Assembly: GCA_029866125.1 (NCBI GenBank) | Contig: JARWZZ010000007.1 | Location: forward strand, 467,519-531,518 | Direction: 5' to 3' | DNA: 64,000 nucleotides | Source of the DNA: Limnobacter sp. | GTDB taxonomy: Bacteria > Pseudomonadota > Gammaproteobacteria > Burkholderiales > Burkholderiaceae_B | Shown: positions 53,597 to 61,111 of the stretch, in pieces | Layout of the letters: every line of letters starts with the position of its first letter | How positions within the stretch are numbered: the first letter of the stretch is position 1 | Notes under the pieces: generated by a model | Told to the model about the DNA's origin: nothing | Database searches by the model: none | The model's input: only the letters and a program-made list of their open reading frames with translations | Program-made: the position numbers and the translations under genes

Positions 53597-54079
53597 ATGA
53601 GAAAGTCCATCTTAAAACGGTCTAAAGTGATTGTTCAAGAGGCAGATTTTGATTTAACTGAATCAACCCGTTGGTTGCGCGAAGGCCTGCCCCAGGTGGG
53701 CGCCGTTGCATGCTTTGTGGGTACTGTGCGTGACATCAATGACAATTCAAGCGTTAGCGCCATGACTTTGGAGCATTACCCTGGCATGACTGAAAAGTCA
53801 CTTGAGAACATCATTCAGGTGGCCAGCGAAAGATTTGAGATTGTGTCGGCCCTGATTATTCACCGGGTTGGCCCCCTGCTGCCGCAAGACCAAATTGTGC
53901 TTGCCGCCTGCACCAGCGAACACCGTCAGCAGGCATTCTTGGCTTGTGAATTCATGATGGATTACCTAAAAACCGAAGCACCGTTTTGGAAAAAAGAGGA
54001 CACCGACAAAGGCTCCAAATGGGTGTCCGCACGCGATTCTGACGACACAGCAAAAACCCGTTGGGAGCAAAACAAGTGA
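53597..54079 (+). CDS. moaE: Molybdopterin synthase catalytic subunit MoaE
   Basis: 160 residues. MoaE, with MoaD, converts cyclic pyranopterin monophosphate to molybdopterin. Conserved parts are VGAVACFVGTVRD, LEHYPGMTEKSLENII, RVGPLLPQDQIVLAACTSEHRQ (two overlapping stretches) and the catalytic Lys region YLKTEAPFWKKE. It is about ten residues longer than E. coli MoaE at both ends. The crcB gene starts in its stop codon (GTGA). Confidence 0.96.
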   Translation: MRKSILKRSKVIVQEADFDLTESTRWLREGLPQVGAVACFVGTVRDINDNSSVSAMTLEHYPGMTEKSLENIIQVASERFEIVSALIIHRVGPLLPQDQIVLAACTSEHRQQAFLACEFMMDYLKTEAPFWKKEDTDKGSKWVSARDSDDTAKTRWEQNK

Positions 54080-54468
54080 CCCCAGCCCTAAGCCCCCAGT
54101 TTGCAGCACTCGTATTTTTAGGTGCTGGCTTGGGTGGTTTGTTGCGTTATTTGGCTGGCCTTTGGCTGGTGCAACCTGCATGGCTGCCCTTTGCTGTAGG
54201 CACCTTGGCGGTCAATCTGGTAGGTGGCTTTTGCGCCGGTGTTTTGTTTGCCGCGCTGGGGCCCGTGGTGCTGAAAAGCAGTGCAGCAGGCTTGTTTTTA
54301 ATGACAGGTGTATTGGGTGGTCTCACCACGTTTTCAGCATTCACCGCTGAGGGCATGGCGCTTATTCTGGAAAAGCCATTGATTGGCATTGCCCATGCTT
54401 TGGTGCACGTGGTGGGCTGTTTAATGGCCTTCGCTGCGGGTCACAGGTTGATCATTGCATTTCATTAA
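54076..54468 (+). CDS. crcB: Fluoride ion channel/exporter CrcB
   Basis: 130 residues, four membrane helices. It exports fluoride as a dual-topology dimer. Family motifs are GAGLGGLLRYLAGLW, FAVGTLAVNLVGGFCAGVLF and GVLGGLTTFSAFTAEGMAL. The start is a GTG at 54076 overlapping the moaE stop by four bases, with GGGAG eight bases upstream. The 3' end overlaps the convergent rhodanese gene by four bases. I see no fluoride riboswitch, consistent with it being inside the moa operon. Confidence 0.93.
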   Translation: MTPALSPQFAALVFLGAGLGGLLRYLAGLWLVQPAWLPFAVGTLAVNLVGGFCAGVLFAALGPVVLKSSAAGLFLMTGVLGGLTTFSAFTAEGMALILEKPLIGIAHALVHVVGCLMAFAAGHRLIIAFH

Positions 54469-54932
54469 TGTTGTTCCCAAGGCAAGCCATGTTTGCGCCA
54501 ACCGTTGATGGATGACCTGCGGTGTAGGTCGTCTTTATCCCCCTCAAAACCTTCCAGCACGTTGATCGCTTTGTCAAAGCCGTGTTTGACCAACAAAGCA
54601 GCCGCATTGTGGGATCGGGCACCACTCCTACACAGCAGCAAAATCGTTTGGTTGGGATCTATCCTTGACTTAACTTGCGCAACAAAATCCTCATTGCGGG
54701 TGCCTTCCGGGTAAGTGCTCCATTCAATATGCATCCAGCGGTCTTCTGAAAAACTCACTTGCCCCACCCAGTCCAGCTCTGCTTGGGTGCGCACATCCAC
54801 CAACACTGCATCTGGGTCAGATTGCAAAAGTGCCCATGCCTCTGTTGGACTCAAACTTCCACAATAAGGCAGTTCATTCTGAGCGGCTCGCTCTTTGGCT
54901 TTGTCCAAAAGACTTTGGGTGGTTGAGTTCAT
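54465..54932 (-). CDS. Rhodanese-like domain protein
   Basis: 155 residues, cytosolic. Rhodaneses carry sulfur as a cysteine persulfide. The active-site loop is LLCRSGARSHNAA, after the conserved VLVDVRTQAELDWVG. The N-terminal helix has ELPYCGSLSPTEAWALL. This form with a tryptophan-rich middle (EDRWMHIEWSTYPEG) is found in many betaproteobacteria near moa or sulfur genes. A sulfur supply role for MoaD is possible but not shown. It converges on crcB. Confidence 0.9.
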   Translation of the reverse strand: MNSTTQSLLDKAKERAAQNELPYCGSLSPTEAWALLQSDPDAVLVDVRTQAELDWVGQVSFSEDRWMHIEWSTYPEGTRNEDFVAQVKSRIDPNQTILLLCRSGARSHNAAALLVKHGFDKAINVLEGFEGDKDDLHRRSSINGWRKHGLPWEQH

Positions 54933-55007
54933 GCTTATACAAGTAATTAGCGTCGTAGTCAGTATATCTCAAACCGCTTGAGGTGAAATCATGATGAAAA
55001 CCCTGAA

Positions 55008-55024
55008 TGCATCTCTATGGTGCG
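55008..55024 (+). promoter_or_regulatory. Imperfect NtrC-binding-like site upstream of glnA
   Basis: TGCAT, seven bases, GTGCG: eight of ten match to TGCAC-N7-GTGCA, the half-site pattern of enhancer sites for NtrC. Its centre is 21 bases, two helical turns, from that of the better site at 55029-55045. Confidence 0.45.
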
Positions 55025-55028
55025 TGTA

Positions 55029-55045
55029 TGCACCAATAATGTGCA
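55029..55045 (+). promoter_or_regulatory. NtrC-binding-like site upstream of glnA
   Basis: TGCAC, seven bases (CAATAAT), GTGCA is a perfect match to the TGCAC-N7-GTGCA dyad of NtrC enhancers. It lies 85 bases before the -24 element of the sigma-54 promoter. Confidence 0.7.
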
Positions 55046-55076
55046 GTGACAGGTTCCCCAAAAGGATGCAAGGCCG

Positions 55077-55093
55077 TGCACTCCTTCTGAGCA
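55077..55093 (+). promoter_or_regulatory. Second NtrC-like site nearer the promoter
   Basis: TGCAC, seven bases (TCCTTCT), GAGCA: nine of ten match to the dyad. Its centre is 48 bases from that at 55029-55045, not an integral number of helical turns, so it may act as a weaker governor site. Confidence 0.45.
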
Positions 55094-55127
55094 CGTGATG
55101 TGTGGGCAGCCTGTCAATTTTAAAATC

Positions 55128-55144
55128 TTGGCATGGTGTTTGCT
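55128..55144 (+). promoter_or_regulatory. Sigma-54 promoter of glnA
   Basis: TTGGCATGGTGTTTGCT. The -24 GG (55130-55131) and -12 GC (55142-55143) are separated by exactly ten bases, and only one position of the YTGGCACG-N4-TTGCW consensus differs. With the NtrC-like dyads upstream this predicts nitrogen-regulated transcription of glnA. Confidence 0.85.
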
Positions 55145-55292
55145 TTATCCCCCACGTAGGCGATGGTTTTCGCATCCAGCCCCGAACAAACAGCCCTATC
55201 GGTGATATTGTTTCGAAAATATTGGGTGCGGCGCGCCCAAAAAGATTTTTGCGAAAGATTACTCATCCATCTTGAATTTCAGGAGATTTTGA

Positions 55293-56705
55293 ATGGCGAC
55301 CGCCCAAGACGTAATGAAGATTGTTGCGGAAAACGAAGTGAAGTTCGTTGACTTCCGTTTTACAGACACACGCGGCAAAGAGCAGCACGTGTCAGTGCCT
55401 ATTTCCCAGTTTGATGAAGACAAAATGGCCGAAGGTCAAGCCTTCGACGGTTCTTCAATCGCTGGTTGGAAAGGTATCGAAGCGTCTGACATGTTGTTGA
55501 TTCCCGATGCGAGCACTGCCCGCATGGACCCATTCCGCGAAGAGCCAACACTGATCCTGACTTGCGACGTGGTAGAGCCTTCAGACGGCAAGGGTTACGA
55601 CCGTGACCCACGTTCCATCGGCAAGCGCGCAGAAGCCTACTTGAAGAGCACAGGTTTGGGCGACACAGCCTACTTTGGCCCAGAGCCAGAATTCTTCATT
55701 TTCGACTCCATCACTTGGGGCGACGAGATGAACGGTAACTTCTTCAAGATCAAGTCTGATGAAGCGGGCTGGGCATCTGGCATTGATTACGAACACGGTA
55801 ACTTGGGCCACCGCCCAGGTACAAAAGGCGGCTACTTCCCAGTGCCACCAACAGACTCATTCCAAGACATTCGCTCAGAAATGTGCCTGTTGTTGGAACA
55901 GCAAGGCGTACCCGTTGAAGTGCATCACCACGAAGTGGCTGGCGCAGGTCAAAACGAAATTGGTACCAAGTTTTCAACACTGACAGAACGTGCTGACTGG
56001 ACTCAAATCCTGAAGTACACAGTGTGGAACGTGGCTGCCTCCTACGGCAAGACAGCGACATTCATGCCCAAGCCAATGTGGGGCGACAACGGTTCTGGTA
56101 TGCACGTACACCAGTCCATCTGGAAAGACGGTCAAAACCTGTTTGCAGGCAATGGCTATGCTGGTTTGTCTGATTTCGCCTTGTTCTACATCGGCGGTAT
56201 CATCAAGCACGCACGCGCATTGAACGCAATTACTAACCCATCTACAAACTCTTACAAGCGTTTGGTACCTGGTTACGAAGCGCCTGTGAAGCTGGCTTAC
56301 TCAGCCCGCAACCGTTCAGCATCTATCCGCATTCCTAACGTACCTAGCCCGAAAGCTCGCCGTATCGAGGCACGCTTCCCGGATCCAATGGCCAACCCAT
56401 ACTTGGCATTCTCTGCCTTGATGATGGCTGGTTTGGACGGCGTACAGAACAAGATTCACCCTGGTGAAGCTGCTAGCAAAAACCTGTACGACTTGCCACC
56501 CGAAGAAGACAAATTGATTCCAACAGTTTGCCACTCTTTGGAACAGGCTCTGGAATGTTTGGAAAACGACCACGAGTTCTTGACTCGCGGCGGTGTATTC
56601 AGCAAAGAAATGCTGGAAGCCTACATTGCCTTGAAGATGGAAGAAGTGCAGCGTTTCCGCATGACTCCACACCCCATCGAATACGACATGTACTACGGCC
56701 TGTAA
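55293..56705 (+). CDS. glnA: Glutamine synthetase, type I
   Basis: 470 residues, dodecameric GSI-beta length. It makes glutamine from glutamate, ammonia and ATP. The domain starts [20 protein letters not shown], with [29 protein letters not shown], the signature [16 protein letters not shown] and [19 protein letters not shown]. Tyr399 in [10 protein letters not shown] is the expected adenylylation site, so GlnE control is likely. The ATG at 55293 has AGGAG eight bases upstream. Its promoter is of the sigma-54 type with NtrC-like sites, and ntrB and ntrC follow downstream after one small gene. Confidence 0.98.
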   Translation: MATAQDVMKIVAENEVKFVDFRFTDTRGKEQHVSVPISQFDEDKMAEGQAFDGSSIAGWKGIEASDMLLIPDASTARMDPFREEPTLILTCDVVEPSDGKGYDRDPRSIGKRAEAYLKSTGLGDTAYFGPEPEFFIFDSITWGDEMNGNFFKIKSDEAGWASGIDYEHGNLGHRPGTKGGYFPVPPTDSFQDIRSEMCLLLEQQGVPVEVHHHEVAGAGQNEIGTKFSTLTERADWTQILKYTVWNVAASYGKTATFMPKPMWGDNGSGMHVHQSIWKDGQNLFAGNGYAGLSDFALFYIGGIIKHARALNAITNPSTNSYKRLVPGYEAPVKLAYSARNRSASIRIPNVPSPKARRIEARFPDPMANPYLAFSALMMAGLDGVQNKIHPGEAASKNLYDLPPEEDKLIPTVCHSLEQALECLENDHEFLTRGGVFSKEMLEAYIALKMEEVQRFRMTPHPIEYDMYYGL

Positions 56706-56748
56706 TCCAAGCCTTACCTGTTAATGTGGTGAATATGCAGTGAAAAAG

Positions 56749-56775
56749 CGACCCTCCAAGTGAGGGTCGTTTTTT
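56749..56775 (+). terminator. Intrinsic terminator after glnA
   Basis: CGACCCTC (56749-56756) and GAGGGTCG (56762-56769) form an 8-base-pair stem with a 5-base loop, followed by six T. It separates glnA from the DUF4124-like gene and ntrBC. Confidence 0.88.
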
Positions 56776-56875
56776 ATGGGTAACCTGATTTGTATCGCTA
56801 GCAGAGCCCTTCGGGGGATGGGCTACACACTGAGTCGAGTATGATTCACTTATGTGTTTTATTTCGAGTGGTGTA

Positions 56876-57406
56876 ATGCAAATCAGACTACCAGTTCTTG
56901 GCGCAATTTTAACTTGTGCGGGCTTCGCTCCTGCAGGCCTGGCCATGGGTACTGAGCTGTATGTGTGTACGGATGGCAATGGCGTTCGTACCTATCAGAA
57001 TTCCGATTCGGGCCAAGGTTGCGTGTTGCTTAACTTAAACCCAATCACCGTGGTGCCAGCTGCCAAAGACCGCAGGCAAGCCGTTAAAAAAGCAGAAGAT
57101 TTTGAACCCCGTCAAAATGAAAGAGGCGAATCAGAAGGCAGGCGAATGCAAGGTAACCAGCCCATGCAGCCCGCATTCAGCGCCAGCGATGACCGTGCAA
57201 AAATTTTGCAGGAAGAGCTTCGGGTAGAAGAAGGCAAGTTGAACAGCTTGAAGGATGAATTCAAAAAGGGTCAGCCAGACCGAAACGGCGATGAAAAAAA
57301 TTACCAAAAGTACCTTGATCGAAGCGCTCGACTTGAGCAGGATATCCGGAGTACGCAAGAAAACGTAGACATTCTGAAGCGGGAGATCGGCAAACTTCTC
57401 CGCTAG
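56876..57406 (+). CDS. Exported DUF4124-like protein with coiled coil
   Basis: 176 residues. A signal peptide (QIRLPVLGAILTCAGFAPAG, cleaved near LAMG) precedes a short Cys-containing domain (LYVCTDGNGVRTYQN, QGCVLLNL) resembling DUF4124. The rest is hydrophilic, with a C-terminal coiled coil (AKILQEELRVEEGKLNSLKD, then LEQDIRSTQENVDILKREIG). Proteins of this type stand between glnA and ntrB in several betaproteobacteria, and their function is unknown. The start may also be the ATG at 56852. ntrB begins 25 bases after its stop. Confidence 0.78.
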   Translation: MQIRLPVLGAILTCAGFAPAGLAMGTELYVCTDGNGVRTYQNSDSGQGCVLLNLNPITVVPAAKDRRQAVKKAEDFEPRQNERGESEGRRMQGNQPMQPAFSASDDRAKILQEELRVEEGKLNSLKDEFKKGQPDRNGDEKNYQKYLDRSARLEQDIRSTQENVDILKREIGKLLR

Positions 57407-57431
57407 GAATCAACCAGTGTGAGAGGGCAGA

Positions 57432-58517
57432 TTGCTTAAAGATCGTTTTCAGGGTTTGGATTTACTGGCCACAGCGGTTGTTTTAAGCGATTACCAAGGC
57501 ACCGTTGTGTATGCCAACAGCGCGGCTGAAGGCCTGCTGGAAGTGTCGAGGCGCAGCTTAGATGGCCAAGCGCTGATTGCTTTTTTTGTCGACAAAAAGC
57601 AGTTTAAACAGTTCGTTGAAATGGGTGTGCGCGATCCTTTTGACGTCAAACGCCAAGTTTTTGAAATATTGCGGCCCAACGGCACCGTTGAGCATGTGCA
57701 CGTCACCTTGTCCTCACCGGACGTTCGCCAAGACCTTACCCTGATTGAATTGCGCGAAATAGAGCAGCAAATGAAAGTGGACCGCGAGGCCCGCATGCTG
57801 GATCAATCCTTGGCCAACAAAGAGCTGATACGCAATCTAGCCCACGAAATAAAAAACCCACTGGGCGGTATCCGCGGCGCAGCCCAGTTGTTGGAGGCCG
57901 AGCTGCCTTCGCCCGATTTGCGTGAGTACACTCAGGTTGTGATTAAAGAGGCGGATCGCCTTCAAACCCTTGTGGACCGGCTTCTGGCTCCACACCGCAA
58001 GCCCCACATTGTGTCGGTCATGAATATCCATGAAGTGTGCGAGCGTGTGCGCTCCGTCATTCTGGCAGAGCATCCCAAAGGCCTGCGTTTCGTGAGGGAT
58101 TACGACATCTCCATCCCCGAATTCATGGGCGACCTGGAGCAACTGATTCAAACAATCCTAAATGTGGTGCGCAATGCCGCTCAAGCCCTCAAAAAACAGA
58201 TCGGAGATGGCTTAGCTCAAATCACCGTACGCACCAGAGTGGTGCGCCGAGTCACTCTAAATAGGCGTCAATGCAAGCTGGCATTAGATTTGCAAGTCAT
58301 TGACAATGGACCGGGAATTTTGCCGGATATACAAGAAAGAATCTTTTTCCCATTGGTATCGGGGCGGGAAGGTGGAAGCGGTTTGGGCCTGACTTTGGCG
58401 CAGACCTTCGTGCAACAGCACGGTGGAACCATCGAATTTAACTCCACACCGGGAAAGACAGTCTTCCAGATATTGCTACCCATACAACTTGAGCATTCGG
58501 CAAAGTCCGATGTTTAA
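57432..58517 (+). CDS. glnL: Nitrogen regulation sensor kinase NtrB (GlnL)
   Basis: 361 residues, no membrane segment. NtrB phosphorylates NtrC when nitrogen is scarce and is controlled by PII. A PAS-like domain (LLATAVVLSDYQGTVVYANS) occupies the first 110 residues. The kinase core has phospho-acceptor His138 (NLAHEIKNPLGGIRGAAQLL), N box TILNVVRNAAQALK and G boxes VIDNGPGILPDIQERIFFP and GGSGLGLTLAQTFVQQHGGT. The start is a TTG at 57432 with GAGAGGG upstream. ntrC follows by 13 bases. Confidence 0.95.
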   Translation: MLKDRFQGLDLLATAVVLSDYQGTVVYANSAAEGLLEVSRRSLDGQALIAFFVDKKQFKQFVEMGVRDPFDVKRQVFEILRPNGTVEHVHVTLSSPDVRQDLTLIELREIEQQMKVDREARMLDQSLANKELIRNLAHEIKNPLGGIRGAAQLLEAELPSPDLREYTQVVIKEADRLQTLVDRLLAPHRKPHIVSVMNIHEVCERVRSVILAEHPKGLRFVRDYDISIPEFMGDLEQLIQTILNVVRNAAQALKKQIGDGLAQITVRTRVVRRVTLNRRQCKLALDLQVIDNGPGILPDIQERIFFPLVSGREGGSGLGLTLAQTFVQQHGGTIEFNSTPGKTVFQILLPIQLEHSAKSDV

Positions 58518-58530
58518 AAGGATTTAAATA

Positions 58531-60186
58531 ATGCGTCCCATCTGGATTGTTGATGACGATCATTCCATACGCTGGGTGCTGCAAAAAGCGGTAAGCCGCG
58601 AGGGTATCCCCTGCGAAATTTTTTCTTCTGCCAATGAAGTGTTGGACAGGTTGGACATCGAGTGCCCGCAGGTTTTGGTGTCTGACATCCGCATGCCGGG
58701 GCAGAGTGGTTTGGATTTGCTGAATGTGGTCCGTGAAAAATATCCGGACCTGCCAGTGATCATCATGACTGCCTATTCCGACCTTGACAGTGCGGTGGCC
58801 GCATTCCAAGGCGGGGCGTTTGAATACCTGCCCAAACCCTTTGATGTGCAAAAGGCCGTCGAGCTAATTATGCGGGCTGTGCGGGAGTCCGAGTCCGAAG
58901 GGTTTGTTGAAGAACAAGCCGCCGAAGCGCCGGAAATTCTCGGGCAAGCACCCGCCATGCAAGAGGTGTTTCGCGCCATTGGGCGCTTGTCCCAATCGAA
59001 CGTGACGGTGTTGATTACCGGTGAATCAGGTGCTGGTAAGGAGCTTGTTGCCCGTGCGCTGCATCGCCACAGCCCAAGGGCCACCCAGCCATTTATCGCC
59101 TTGAACACCGCAGCAATTCCCAAGGATTTGCTGGAGTCCGAGCTGTTTGGGCACGAGCGTGGTTCGTTTACCGGCGCACAAACCCAAAGGCGAGGGCGCT
59201 TTGAGCAGGCTGAGGGCGGTACCTTGTTTCTCGATGAAATTGGCGACATGCCCGCAGAGCTTCAAACCCGATTGTTGCGGGTTTTATCGGACGGGCATTT
59301 TTACCGTGTGGGTGGGCAGCAACCCATCAAAGCCAATGTACGCGTGATTGCGGCCACCCATCAAAATTTGGAAGCGCATGTGCGTCAAGGCTTGTTCCGT
59401 GAGGATTTGTTTCACCGTTTGAACGTCATCCGCCTGCGTTTGCCTTCGTTGAAAGAGCGCAGGGAAGACATCCCCCTGTTGTCCAAACACTTTTTGACAC
59501 AATCTGCACGTGAGCTGGGTGTTGAAACCAAGCGGTTGTCTGAAACGGCATTAAGCGTGCTGACCGCGTTTCCGTTTCCCGGCAACGTGCGACAACTTGA
59601 AAACATTTGCCGTTGGATTACGGTCATGGCCCCCGCTCAATCTGTGGAAGCGCGTGATTTGCCCCCTGAAGTGAAAGAGGCGGTGGATCCCTCTATGTTG
59701 GGTGCACCCGAGGCAGGTCACTCACTTTCGGCAGCGGATTTGATTGCCCCTATTGCGGACCCCGTTACCGAGAGGGCGGCCAGTTCACTGTATGCACATT
59801 CCCCTGCAGCGGCTGCAACAGCAGCACCGAACGCAGCATCGCCACTATCCACCGTGGCTTCAAGTAGCAGCTATGCGACCAGGCACGGGGGCAGTGGGGA
59901 TTCCATCGGTATGCCTTTCAACAGCGACCTAGGGCAACATTCTGTGCCTGGGGCTGTGAAGCAAGTCGACTGGAGTGAGCTTTTGACCGCCGAAGCGGCC
60001 AAAGCCTTGGCCAAGGGTGCCGACAACATCATGGATGAGTTTGCTGCCAAATTCGAAACCACCATGATTCAAGCGGCATTGAAGGCAACCCACGGCAAAC
60101 GGATAGAAGCGGCACAGCGCTTGGGTATTGGAAGAAACACCATTACCCGAAAGATCCAAGATTTGGGTATTGATCTTCCAGACTAG
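58531..60186 (+). CDS. glnG: Nitrogen regulation response regulator NtrC (GlnG)
   Basis: 551 residues. The receiver has IWIVDDDHSIRWVLQKA and phospho-acceptor Asp52 (VLVSDIRMPGQSG). The AAA+ domain has Walker A LITGESGAGKELVA, GAFTGA-type loop ELFGHERGSFTGA and Walker B GGTLFLDEIGDM. The C-terminal Fis domain is IEAAQRLGIGRNTITRKIQDLG. It activates sigma-54 promoters such as that of glnA. It is about 80 residues longer than the E. coli protein because of an Ala/Ser/Pro-rich linker between the ATPase and DNA-binding domains (about 390-485). Confidence 0.96.
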   Translation: MRPIWIVDDDHSIRWVLQKAVSREGIPCEIFSSANEVLDRLDIECPQVLVSDIRMPGQSGLDLLNVVREKYPDLPVIIMTAYSDLDSAVAAFQGGAFEYLPKPFDVQKAVELIMRAVRESESEGFVEEQAAEAPEILGQAPAMQEVFRAIGRLSQSNVTVLITGESGAGKELVARALHRHSPRATQPFIALNTAAIPKDLLESELFGHERGSFTGAQTQRRGRFEQAEGGTLFLDEIGDMPAELQTRLLRVLSDGHFYRVGGQQPIKANVRVIAATHQNLEAHVRQGLFREDLFHRLNVIRLRLPSLKERREDIPLLSKHFLTQSARELGVETKRLSETALSVLTAFPFPGNVRQLENICRWITVMAPAQSVEARDLPPEVKEAVDPSMLGAPEAGHSLSAADLIAPIADPVTERAASSLYAHSPAAAATAAPNAASPLSTVASSSSYATRHGGSGDSIGMPFNSDLGQHSVPGAVKQVDWSELLTAEAAKALAKGADNIMDEFAAKFETTMIQAALKATHGKRIEAAQRLGIGRNTITRKIQDLGIDLPD

Positions 60187-60199
60187 ATGTTGTGTCTAA

Positions 60200-61012
60200 T
60201 TAGCCCGCCGCAAATCCATCTACAAACGAACCAAACAGGCTGAAATCAGCCTGTCCGGAGGCAACTCCGACGATGGAAGCTGTGGAGGCAATCAGTAGGT
60301 CTGCCAACTGCGCATCCGAGAAGATGGGTGGGGTTGCCGGGTCTTCAAAAACGCTGATAATCAGCTTAATGTACTGATCGAACAAAGCGCCCTGACCGTT
60401 GGACACCTCGTTGGCCAGAGCTTGGGCGTTTTTGTCTACAAAGTCACCAATTTGCTGTATTTCTTGAAAGTCGATGGATTTGTAGGTGTTAATTAAGGTG
60501 TCGAAATACAAGGACTGAATGTTATCGGGTGTGGCCGCCAAATTGGTGAAGTTGATCAAGCCCAAATCGGTGGCACCAATTTGCCCGTCGCCATTGGTGT
60601 CAACTCCACTGCTCGAAAACAAGCTGTTGTAAGCGGCCAGTCCGGTTTTGCTGACGATTCCATTTTTCAGATTTGCTGTTGAGAGTACGCCAGTCTCAGT
60701 ATTCAGCTTGACCAGGTTTGCAAACGCGGAATTGGCAAGTTCGGCCGGAAATGCGCTATTTGTAGGTGCATTACCGCTGCCGCCCGTGCTAACCGGGTCT
60801 AAACTGCGCGAATCAATTCGCACCGAATCAAAAAATGAAATCACTTCCTGAGTAGTCACACCACCGTAAATCTCAGCCAGAAAAGCATTCGTTACTCCAA
60901 ACTGTTTGGCAACATTGAAGATTTCTTGCGGATTATTCAAATTGGCGAGAATAAACTCTTTGGCTTGCGCCACTGTGACACCAAATTTGGCTAAATGTTC
61001 GGCTGCGCCCAT
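60200..61012 (-). CDS. Protein of unknown function with an EF-hand/dockerin-type calcium loop
   Basis: 270 residues, Ala/Asn/Ser-rich, with no recognisable signal peptide. The N-terminus (AAEHLAKFGVTVAQAKEFIL, then NLNNPQEIFNVAKQFGVTN) is helical. A canonical 12-residue calcium loop DTNGDGQIGATD lies near residue 139 and resembles EF-hand or dockerin motifs. Glycine- and acidic-rich proteins of this kind are often type I-secreted or surface proteins of aquatic bacteria, but no secretion genes are near. I do not recognise a family. The ATG at 61012 has only a weak site. A perfect 11-base inverted repeat lies 28 bases upstream. Confidence 0.65.
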   Translation of the reverse strand: MGAAEHLAKFGVTVAQAKEFILANLNNPQEIFNVAKQFGVTNAFLAEIYGGVTTQEVISFFDSVRIDSRSLDPVSTGGSGNAPTNSAFPAELANSAFANLVKLNTETGVLSTANLKNGIVSKTGLAAYNSLFSSSGVDTNGDGQIGATDLGLINFTNLAATPDNIQSLYFDTLINTYKSIDFQEIQQIGDFVDKNAQALANEVSNGQGALFDQYIKLIISVFEDPATPPIFSDAQLADLLIASTASIVGVASGQADFSLFGSFVDGFAAG

Positions 61013-61039
61013 GTGTGCAAATACCTATAAAATACGTGA

Positions 61040-61083
61040 GTAAAAGTAACAGTATTCCACATTTTGTAGTCAGTTACTTTTAC
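61040..61083. promoter_or_regulatory. Perfect 11-base inverted repeat upstream of the calcium-loop protein gene
   Basis: GTAAAAGTAAC (61040-61050) and GTTACTTTTAC (61073-61083) have no mismatch. The 22-base spacer puts their centres 33 bases apart, about three helical turns. It ends 28 bases before the start of the 60200-61012 gene and follows the chemoreceptor gene. No U-tract follows directly on the minus strand, so it may be an operator or a weak terminator of the chemoreceptor gene. Confidence 0.5.
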
Positions 61084-61111
61084 ATGTCAAGTTCAATTCT
61101 TCCAGCTTGGT

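Larger units (their letters stand above)
54933..55292. other. 360-base intergenic region between the rhodanese gene and glnA
   Basis: No coding sequence of merit lies here. The region holds three NtrC-like dyads (55008-55093) and a sigma-54 promoter (55128-55144) reading toward glnA. A leader of about 139 bases remains after the predicted transcription start. A divergent promoter for the rhodanese gene must lie near 54933-54990; I cannot define it. Confidence 0.7.
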
